Origin: Alphaproteobacteria bacterium
GTDB taxonomy: Bacteria; Pseudomonadota; Alphaproteobacteria; Micavibrionales; Micavibrionaceae
Length of the DNA: 64,000 nt
Direction: 5' to 3'
NCBI GenBank assembly: GCA_030750865.1
Contig: JASMHE010000008.1
Span: forward strand, 310,001 to 374,000
Part shown: positions 57,308 through 64,000 of the stretch, piece by piece
How the letters are laid out: each line of letters opens with the position of its first letter
Position numbering within the stretch: the first letter of the stretch is position 1
The notes under the pieces: model-generated
The model's database searches: none
The model's input: only the letters and a program-made list of their open reading frames with translations
Told to the model about the DNA's origin: nothing
Made by a program: the position numbers and the translations under genes

Positions 57308-58996
57308 TTAAAGCCTTATAACATGAACTATGGTAAGCGGCCGTATTTTCAAATTATAATTTACATAGCGGCGCAAATGAATACGGACTTCCTCGGCAAT
57401 CACAGCGTCCTGTGATCGCTCTTTACGATCAAGACTTGCCATGACATCGGTAATTTCATCAATCAGATCATCTTCAAGACGCGCTTCATCAGGATCATCA
57501 TGGTCAATCAGACCGATCGAAGAGACTTGCGGATCCGCCACAAGGTCACCGCGCTTATTCACCACCAGCGTTGCATAGAGCGTTCCTGAATATTGCAGTT
57601 TCCGGCGACGCGCAATCGCCACATGGTCGGATGATATGGTGCGCCCCGGCTCGATCGCAAGCAAGCCTGTTTCAATATGTCCGATAACAGAAACGCCCTT
57701 ATCGTCAATCTGCACGATAGAGCCGTTATTCGGCACCACCACAGAGGATACCTGACAACTGCGCGCCAGTGCGGCATGGGCTTCCAGCTGCATGCGTTCG
57801 CCATGTACGGGGATCACCGCATTTGGCTTCAACCAGCTGAACATATCCGTAATTTCACCACGGCGCGGATGGCCGGACACATGAATAATTTCGGACGTCG
57901 TGTCCGGGTCAATCACCTGCACGCCGCCCGCAACAAGATTGTTTTTCACATTATCGATATCTTTGTCATTGCCGGGAATGGCACGCGCAGAGAAAATCAC
58001 CGTATCGCCGCGCTGCACAGAGATTTCAGGGTGCGTTCCGGCGGCAATCCGCGCAAGAGCCGCACGTCCCTCACCCTGCGATCCTGTCGCGATAATGACC
58101 TGTTTGTCATCCGGTAAGAAACCGATTTCTTCTTCGGATAGAAAATCATCAATATCCTGCAAATAGCCGCAATTCTTCGCCGCCGCTGTCATTGTATGTA
58201 ACGATCGCCCGACAATACACGCTTTGCGGCCGCTGGCCTCGGCGGCTTTGGCGATACTGTGGATGCGTCCGACATTCGATGCAAAAATCGTAATTAGAAT
58301 ACGCCCTTTGCATGTTTTGAAAACGGTCTCCAGTCCCTTTGCCACATCCGCTTCCGACCCCGAACGACCATCAACATTGGCATTGGTTGAATCGCCGATA
58401 TAGGCCAGAACCTTACCTTCACCAATCCGCTTGAACGCATCCTCGTCAGTCACATCTTCCAGCACGGGCTGTGCATCAAGGTTCCAATCCCCACTATGCA
58501 CAACACTGCCCTGGTCGGTATGCAGTACCACAGAAACCGTATTCGGAATGGAATGGGACACATGGATGAATTCGACCTTGAACGGACCGATATCCACCAC
58601 ATCACCGGCCTTGACGATCACAATCTCAGCATCTTGACACACCGGATTTTCACTGAACTTACGCTTCAGAACCTCGGCCGTAAATGCCGTACAATAAATC
58701 GGGCACCGCAACTGTTCCCATAAATGGTGCACAGCCCCCACATGATCCTCGTGAGCATGCGTCACGACCAAGCCTTCCAGATCATCGGCACGATTTTCAA
58801 AGAATGAAGGATCAGGCAGTAAAATATCAATACCGGGATAGCGGTGATCAGCAAAACCGATACCGCAATCAATCGTCAAAAACTTACCCTGATAGGCATA
58901 AACATTGAAATTCACTCCAAACTCTTCGCTTCCGCCAAGTGGCACAAAGTGAATCTTGTCTGGGTTGAATGTTATATCGTCATGTGTAGAAACCAT
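57308..58996 (-). CDS. rnj: Ribonuclease J
   Basis: Metallo-beta-lactamase ribonuclease of the beta-CASP group, 562 residues, with endo- and 5'-exonuclease activity in RNA processing. Zinc motif VVTHAHEDHVGAVHHLW, then SHSIPNTVSVV and VVHSGDWNLD; beta-CASP segment ILITIFASNVGRIHSIAKAAEA; later IATGSQGEGRAALARIAAG and HVSGHPRRGEITDM. C-terminal domain to the end. The coaX stop is directly before its ATG, so translation is likely coupled. Confidence 0.96.
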   Translation of the reverse strand: MVSTHDDITFNPDKIHFVPLGGSEEFGVNFNVYAYQGKFLTIDCGIGFADHRYPGIDILLPDPSFFENRADDLEGLVVTHAHEDHVGAVHHLWEQLRCPIYCTAFTAEVLKRKFSENPVCQDAEIVIVKAGDVVDIGPFKVEFIHVSHSIPNTVSVVLHTDQGSVVHSGDWNLDAQPVLEDVTDEDAFKRIGEGKVLAYIGDSTNANVDGRSGSEADVAKGLETVFKTCKGRILITIFASNVGRIHSIAKAAEASGRKACIVGRSLHTMTAAAKNCGYLQDIDDFLSEEEIGFLPDDKQVIIATGSQGEGRAALARIAAGTHPEISVQRGDTVIFSARAIPGNDKDIDNVKNNLVAGGVQVIDPDTTSEIIHVSGHPRRGEITDMFSWLKPNAVIPVHGERMQLEAHAALARSCQVSSVVVPNNGSIVQIDDKGVSVIGHIETGLLAIEPGRTISSDHVAIARRRKLQYSGTLYATLVVNKRGDLVADPQVSSIGLIDHDDPDEARLEDDLIDEITDVMASLDRKERSQDAVIAEEVRIHLRRYVNYNLKIRPLTIVHVIRL

Positions 58997-59773
58997 TTAA
59001 TTTATCTTTTCGTGAATAATGTGTAATCCTTTTAACGTCAATTCGTCATCAATGTGACCAATGGCCGGGATTGCGCTGCCGTAAAGACGGGCAAGCCCGC
59101 CTGTTGCAATCACAATGCACGACTCGTCAAGCTCATCTTCGATCCGTTCCAATATGCCTTCGATCATACCGACATAGCCCCAATATACACCGGACTGCAT
59201 CGCATGCACGGTGTCTTTACCGATCACGCCATCGGGCTTTCTGATCGAAATTTTCGGCAGCTTTGCTGCCGCCTGATGCAACGCGGCCATCGACAAATTC
59301 ACACCGGGTGAAATCAAACCGCCGCTATAGACATTGCCTTTTGAAATCACATCGAACGTTGTCGCCGTACCGAAATCAATGACAATGGCCGGTAAGTCGT
59401 CACCATAATGCGATGCCACGGCAATGGCGTTCACAAGACGGTCCGCGCCGACATCTTCCGGACGATCCAGATCAATCTTGATCAAATCCTGAACAATTGT
59501 TTTATCAACGCACACCGGCGTACAATCAAAGTTCCTTTTGCACAGCGCTGACAGCGTATAGTTCAGGTCCGGCACAACGGAACTGATGATCGCACTGGAT
59601 ACAACGGAAAAATCCAGCCCTTCTTTTTGGAACATCGTAAATAAAAGGGCCGTATATTCGTCCTGTGTCCGCCCTGAATCTGACTTTTGACGCCAGACAT
59701 GCTGTAAGTTATCCGCACCATCATAGAGCGCAAAAACAATATTCGTATTTCCGGCATCGATCGCAAGTAGCAT
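58997..59773 (-). CDS. coaX: Type III pantothenate kinase
   Basis: First step of coenzyme A synthesis, 258 residues. ASKHA-fold motifs AIDAGNTNIVFALYDG, DVGADRLVNAIAVASHYG, VIDFGTATTFDVI, GGLISPGVNLSMAALHQAAAKLP and IVIATGGLARLYG. Placed between birA and rnj as usual in Alphaproteobacteria. Confidence 0.96.
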   Translation of the reverse strand: MLLAIDAGNTNIVFALYDGADNLQHVWRQKSDSGRTQDEYTALLFTMFQKEGLDFSVVSSAIISSVVPDLNYTLSALCKRNFDCTPVCVDKTIVQDLIKIDLDRPEDVGADRLVNAIAVASHYGDDLPAIVIDFGTATTFDVISKGNVYSGGLISPGVNLSMAALHQAAAKLPKISIRKPDGVIGKDTVHAMQSGVYWGYVGMIEGILERIEDELDESCIVIATGGLARLYGSAIPAIGHIDDELTLKGLHIIHEKIN

Positions 59774-59807
59774 CGCTCGTCCGCTCCGCTTGTTTCATTG
59801 TTATGGC

Positions 59808-60551
59808 TTAAAAATATACATCCGCTGAATGAATAGCAATGACTTTACCATCCGCCTGTTCCAGTAACAAAGCACCATCCTCATTGATGTCAATGAATGT
59901 GCCCTCCTCTGTCGCTTTTTTTGTGCGGGCTTTGACCGCGCCGCCTTTATTATATGCTTTATCCAGCCACGCCTGACGAATGGGCTGAAACCCGTCTTTA
60001 CGCCATATACCGTAATAATGGCTCACCGCATCCAGCACGACATCACGAAACGGATGGATCGCCAGCGGACGGCGATCTTCCATTGCGCAATCATAGGCAT
60101 TCAAATATGTGCATGCGCCTTGATCGGGCGCAGACAGAATATTAATGCCCGTGCCAACGATTACAGCATCAAGGTTATTATCTTTATCCGTATGCGATTG
60201 CAGCAAAATGCCGGCACATTTTTGCCCGTCGATCATCACATCATTGGGCCATTTCAACTGCACATCGACGGTTTCATCCTGCAAGACCGCAGAGATAGCG
60301 CGCGCAATTGCAAGGGCTATAACAAAAGAAAGTTGAGAGGCTGTTTTCTGGTCGCATGACGGACGCAACAAAAAGGACATATACAGGTTGCCCATTGGCG
60401 ACACCCATCCATTGCCCTGACGTCCCTTGCCTTTTTTCTGCTCAAGCGCCTGAATAACCGTGCCTTCGAGAATATCTTCGGTTTGCAGAAGATCGGCAAG
60501 AAAGTCCTGTGTCGATTCGACAGAGGCAAAAGTCTGCACGTGCCACGTCAT
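59808..60551 (-). CDS. birA: Biotin-protein ligase
   Basis: Attaches biotin to carboxylase carrier proteins, 247 residues. It lacks the N-terminal DNA-binding domain of E. coli BirA, so it is a ligase without repressor function. Motifs: VIQALEQKKGKGRQGNGWVSP (biotinyl-AMP loop), LYMSFLLRPS, VQLKWPNDVMIDGQKCAGIL, VIVGTGINI. Its start overlaps the nuoN stop by ATGA. Confidence 0.95.
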   Translation of the reverse strand: MTWHVQTFASVESTQDFLADLLQTEDILEGTVIQALEQKKGKGRQGNGWVSPMGNLYMSFLLRPSCDQKTASQLSFVIALAIARAISAVLQDETVDVQLKWPNDVMIDGQKCAGILLQSHTDKDNNLDAVIVGTGINILSAPDQGACTYLNAYDCAMEDRRPLAIHPFRDVVLDAVSHYYGIWRKDGFQPIRQAWLDKAYNKGGAVKARTKKATEEGTFIDINEDGALLLEQADGKVIAIHSADVYF

Positions 60552-62014
60552 CCCAGAAGTCCGCTAATAACACTCTGCGCAAAATCAAGAACAGGAGACG
60601 GCATCAAGATGAAGCCAACCACAAACACAAGGCTACCCCATGTCAGAACACGCAGCGATTTTGACTTCACAAATACGATTTCTTCATTTGCGACCTCGTC
60701 AAAGAACATCACTTTGATAATTCGCAAGTAGTAATAAGCCGCCACAACAGATGTCAGCACACCAAGCACGGCCAAAATCACAAAATCAGCCTCGATAGCC
60801 GCTTTAAAAATATACAGTTTTCCAAAGAAACCGGCCAAAGGCGGAATACCTGCCATCGAAAACATCAGGATCGCAAGTGCATACGCCATCGCCGGCTGAT
60901 AAGACGACAAACCGGCTAGATCACGAATGGACGTGACAGGTACATCTTCTTTGCGCATCATCAAAATGACCGCAAACGTACCGGCTGTCATGAACATATA
61001 AATCACAAGATACGCGACAACGGCTTCCAGACCATAAGAGGTTGCAAGCACAATCCCGATTAACGCATACCCCATATGACCGATCGAGCTATAGGCCAGC
61101 AAGCGTTTGATATTATCCTGCACCAATGCGGCAAACGCACCGACAATCATAGATGCGGCAGACACAAACCAGATAATCTGCTGCCATTCATCCACGGCCG
61201 CCGCGAACGGAACATGTAACAAGCGGATCAAAAGCGCAATCGCAGCAACCTTCGGCACAAGCGCAAAGAACGCTGTCACAGACGTTGGCGCGCCCTGATA
61301 CACATCAGGCGTCCACATATGGAACGGCGCGGCCGAAATTTTGAAAACAATCGCAATCAGCACAAAGACCATGCCCAAGATAAATCCGGCCGGTAATGCC
61401 TGCGCTTCGCCTGACGCAAGTGCTGTCACAGATGATCCGATCGCCTGAAATTCAATACTACCAGTATAACCGTACACAAACGATGTACCGAACAGGAACA
61501 TCCCCGACGCAAGCGCGCCCAGCACAAAATATTTAATCCCGGCTTCAGATGATTTCAGGCTTTTTGTTTGCAGAGCGGCCAGAACGTACAGGCTTAAAGA
61601 CTGGAGCTCGAGGCCCATATAAACCGTCAGCAAATTGTTGCTCATAATCATAATGAGCATGCCAAGCCCGGCCAGCAACATCAAAATCGGGTATTCAAAG
61701 CGCCCTAACCCGTCTTGCGTTATCACGAAGTTCAACGACAACAACACAGACGCCATCATACCCGCCAGCACCATGATTTTGAATCCGGCACCAAATCCAT
61801 CAAGAATCAACATATCATTCATAATCGTGACCGGAGACCAGTCAGCCGCCAGCACCATGAAGATCGCCGCGAGGAACACCCAGAAAGAGACCCAGCTTAT
61901 AGACGCCAGAGACTTGTTTCCAAGAAACGCACCGAACACAACCAGCAGCAACCCCGCCGAGGCCATGAAGAGTTCAGGAAGAATCAGTGTCAGTGAAGCA
62001 ATATCAAAACTCAT
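60548..62014 (-). CDS. nuoN: NADH-quinone oxidoreductase subunit N
   Basis: Antiporter-like membrane subunit of respiratory complex I, 488 residues and about 14 membrane segments. Conserved: [17 protein letters not shown] (key Glu), [24 protein letters not shown] with the key Lys, [19 protein letters not shown]. Its ATG overlaps the nuoM stop, its stop overlaps birA. Confidence 0.97.
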   Translation of the reverse strand: MSFDIASLTLILPELFMASAGLLLVVFGAFLGNKSLASISWVSFWVFLAAIFMVLAADWSPVTIMNDMLILDGFGAGFKIMVLAGMMASVLLSLNFVITQDGLGRFEYPILMLLAGLGMLIMIMSNNLLTVYMGLELQSLSLYVLAALQTKSLKSSEAGIKYFVLGALASGMFLFGTSFVYGYTGSIEFQAIGSSVTALASGEAQALPAGFILGMVFVLIAIVFKISAAPFHMWTPDVYQGAPTSVTAFFALVPKVAAIALLIRLLHVPFAAAVDEWQQIIWFVSAASMIVGAFAALVQDNIKRLLAYSSIGHMGYALIGIVLATSYGLEAVVAYLVIYMFMTAGTFAVILMMRKEDVPVTSIRDLAGLSSYQPAMAYALAILMFSMAGIPPLAGFFGKLYIFKAAIEADFVILAVLGVLTSVVAAYYYLRIIKVMFFDEVANEEIVFVKSKSLRVLTWGSLVFVVGFILMPSPVLDFAQSVISGLLG

Positions 62015-63690
62015 GATTCACCACCTTTTCCGGCAACATCTGATACAACATGCGCATCATCTTTCTTTTCTTGTTTCATCGTGTCATGTTTCATTGAAGC
62101 ATTCGCATCTAAGTTAGCCGGTCTGTGTGGTTCCCCTGCCAGCATATCCGCATTGCGGTATCCTGACGCCGGCGCAATATCATTCTGTTCGCCAGCAACC
62201 TGGGAGAGCTCAATCGATGTGTTGTACCGCTCCACAAGACGCGTGACCGTTGCTTCCGTTTTATCCAGCACCAAATTCGGCAATATACCCAGCAACAGGA
62301 CAAGGACAATCAGCGGTGCAAAACACGCGATTTCTCGGCCATTCAAGTCTTTCATCTTGGCGGCTTCTTTGTTTGTGACTTTCCCGAATACGACATTTCT
62401 GTATAACAACAGCATATAAGTCGCACCGAGGATCACGCCACTTGTAGCAAATGTTGCGATCACCGTATTAACCTTGAAGATACCCAGCAAGCTCAGAAAC
62501 TCACCGACAAAACCGCTTGTACCCGGCAAACCGACAGATCCCAACATAAACAGCATAAAGACAACGGCATATTTCGGCATGTTTTTGACAATACCGCCAT
62601 ATTGCGCAATCTCACGCGTGTGCAAACGGTCATACACGACACCGATAATCAAGAACAGCGCCCCGGAAATAATACCGTGGGAAATCATCTGGAAAATCGC
62701 GCCCTGAATACCATAGACATTTGCCGTAAAAATCCCGAGTGTCACAAAGCCCATATGCGCGACAGAGGAATAGGCAATCATCTTCTTCATGTCCGTCTGG
62801 ACCAGAGCCACAAGCGATGTATAGACAATCGCGACAATCGACAGCCAGAACACCAGATCAGAGAAATAAGCGGAGGCTTCAGGCAAAAGCGGTAAAGAAA
62901 AGCGCAAGAAACCGTAACCGCCCATTTTCAACAACACGCCCGCCAGAATAACAGAGCCCGCTGTCGGGGCTTCAACGTGCGCATCCGGCAGCCATGTGTG
63001 GACAGGCCACATCGGCATTTTGACAGCAAAACTGGCAAAGAATGCCAGCCACAACCAGATTTGCGCAGAAAGCGGCAAATGCAAATTCATCAACTGCGTA
63101 ATATCGGACGACCCGACTGTAAAATACAAACTGAACATCGCAAGCAGCATCAATACAGAGCCCAGCAACGTATAAAGGAAGAACTTAAACGCGGAATACA
63201 CACGGCGCGGTCCGCCCCAGATACCGATAATCAGGAACATCGGGATCAAAACAGCTTCGAAGAAGACATAGAACAAGAAAATATCGAGCGCACAGAACGT
63301 GCCGATCATAAATGTTTCCAGCACCAAAAACGCAGCCAGATATTCTTTCACGCGCGTTTTGATAGATTTCCAACCGGCCAGAATACAAATCGGCATCAGC
63401 AGCGTTGAAAGCATAACAAAGAAAACAGAAATGCCGTCCACGCCCATGCGGTACGCAATATTCAAATCTGAAAACCATTCATATTTTTCAACAAACTGGA
63501 ATGAAGCCAGATCACCGTTGAACTTGCAGAACATGTAAACGGAAAGCCCGAATGTGAACAAAGACGTATAGAGCGCCGTATATTTCGCGTTACGCGCTGC
63601 TGTCTCTTCGTCACCACGAATGAGCAAAATGAAAAACGCCCCAACCAGAGGCAAAAACGTTATCAGTGATAATATAGGTATTTCAGTCAT
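62011..63690 (-). CDS. nuoM: NADH-quinone oxidoreductase subunit M, with long hydrophilic C-terminus
   Basis: Antiporter-like subunit of complex I, 559 residues, about 14 membrane segments. Conserved: [21 protein letters not shown] (key Glu), [31 protein letters not shown] (key Lys), [21 protein letters not shown]. The membrane part ends about residue 480. It is followed by about 75 soluble residues rich in Ala, Asp, Lys and His ([37 protein letters not shown]), longer than usual for NuoM. No frameshift is apparent. Confidence 0.97.
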   Translation of the reverse strand: MTEIPILSLITFLPLVGAFFILLIRGDEETAARNAKYTALYTSLFTFGLSVYMFCKFNGDLASFQFVEKYEWFSDLNIAYRMGVDGISVFFVMLSTLLMPICILAGWKSIKTRVKEYLAAFLVLETFMIGTFCALDIFLFYVFFEAVLIPMFLIIGIWGGPRRVYSAFKFFLYTLLGSVLMLLAMFSLYFTVGSSDITQLMNLHLPLSAQIWLWLAFFASFAVKMPMWPVHTWLPDAHVEAPTAGSVILAGVLLKMGGYGFLRFSLPLLPEASAYFSDLVFWLSIVAIVYTSLVALVQTDMKKMIAYSSVAHMGFVTLGIFTANVYGIQGAIFQMISHGIISGALFLIIGVVYDRLHTREIAQYGGIVKNMPKYAVVFMLFMLGSVGLPGTSGFVGEFLSLLGIFKVNTVIATFATSGVILGATYMLLLYRNVVFGKVTNKEAAKMKDLNGREIACFAPLIVLVLLLGILPNLVLDKTEATVTRLVERYNTSIELSQVAGEQNDIAPASGYRNADMLAGEPHRPANLDANASMKHDTMKQEKKDDAHVVSDVAGKGGES

Positions 63691-63716
63691 TTACACTATT
63701 CTTTTAATCAAAAGTT

Positions 63717-64000
63717 TCAAAATAATTCAGGTCGAATAAGAACAAACCATGACAGGATCGCCACCGCAGCCACAATCATGATAAAGGCATAATGGAACAA
63801 GAACCCGCTTTGTGCACGGCTTAAAACCGCCGCAACACGCAGAGAGAGTTTGGACAGGCCATCCGGCCCCAGACCATCAACCAGCTTCTTGTCCATAATG
63901 CTGAAGATCTTACCGAATACAAACGCAGAGCGCGTAAAGAGCGCATTGTAAATCTCGTCGAAGTACCACTTGTTAAAGAAGAGCAGATACAACGGACGGA
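63717..64000 (-). CDS. nuoL: NADH-quinone oxidoreductase subunit L (5' end outside window)
   Basis: C-terminal part of the largest antiporter-like subunit of complex I. The visible 94 or so residues contain YLLFFNKWYFDEIYNALF, the lateral-helix region VFGKIFSIMDKKLVDGLGPDGLSKLS, and the last membrane helix ending in SWFVLIRPELF. The gene continues beyond base 64000 on the minus strand. nuoM begins 26 bases downstream. Confidence 0.95.
   Translation of the reverse strand, partial: RPLYLLFFNKWYFDEIYNALFTRSAFVFGKIFSIMDKKLVDGLGPDGLSKLSLRVAAVLSRAQSGFLFHYAFIMIVAAVAILSWFVLIRPELF

Overview
The window is a dense stretch of ordinary chromosome from an alphaproteobacterium. The gene order is the one known from Rhodospirillales-like genomes: the ntrYX-trkA edge, ispDF-cinA, a pdhABC-lpd-lipA block, eno/kdsA/pyrG/secG/tpiA, ppiD and trp genes, lexA-comEC-gltX-gltA, the long lpx-bamA-rseP-dxr-cdsA-uppS-frr-pyrH run, tsf-rpsB, dnaE-lolD-lolC-proS, and rnj-coaX-birA-nuoN-nuoM-nuoL. 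Other alphaproteobacterial marks are the fused IspDF, an E1-beta subunit with its own lipoyl domain, LpxI in place of LpxH, a GAAC-N7-GAAC SOS box at lexA, and an NtrX without the GAFTGA motif. Base composition looks moderate and even. I cannot name the genus; a Rhodospirillales or Micavibrionales-type lineage is a guess. I saw no transposase, phage gene, CRISPR array, tRNA or rRNA, and no gap between genes longer than 300 bases.

Layout: 1-5036 (minus) carries the end-clipped trkA, ntrX and ntrY. 5066-7788 (plus) carries ispDF, a CinA-type amidase and a glycosyltransferase-like gene. 7785-22694 (minus) runs, in transcription order, tpiA, secG, pyrG, two half-size EamA-like membrane proteins, kdsA, a small orphan gene, eno, an orphan cytosolic gene, an FtsB-like gene, pdhA, pdhB, pdhC, a YciI-like gene, lpd, lipA and a COQ10/RatA gene. 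22848-24773 (plus) is a PpiD-like chaperone, 24808-25782 (minus) a divergent polysaccharide deacetylase, 25953-28611 (plus) trpD-trpC and lexA. comEC (minus) and gltX-gltA (plus) follow. 33822-46827 (minus) is the envelope operon pyrH-frr-uppS-cdsA-dxr-rseP-bamA-skp-lpxD-fabZ-lpxA-lpxI-lpxB. 46914-48911 (minus) is rpsB-tsf with a promoter, a structured leader and a terminator. 48935-64000 (minus) runs from nuoL down to dnaE.

Functionally the window joins central carbon metabolism (enolase, triose phosphate isomerase, pyruvate dehydrogenase with its lipoylation enzyme, citrate synthase, complex I) to envelope construction (MEP isoprenoids, undecaprenyl diphosphate, Kdo, lipid A, BamA, Skp, Lol export) and to information processing (LexA, DnaE, S2, EF-Ts, RRF, GluRS, ProRS, RNase J).

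I found no clearly new multi-gene system. The points worth a second look are small departures from the usual gene order: an archaeal/eukaryal-type ProRS in the normal proS slot; a cysteine-rich enolase tail; a pair of half-size EamA proteins translationally coupled to kdsA; an orphan gene with a near-consensus promoter holding a CtrA-like TTAACCAT; a second SOS-like box upstream of the FtsB-like gene; a structured rpsB leader; a gltA terminator inside the lpxB coding region; and the absence of trpE/trpG/moaC/moeA and ntrBC from their usual places.
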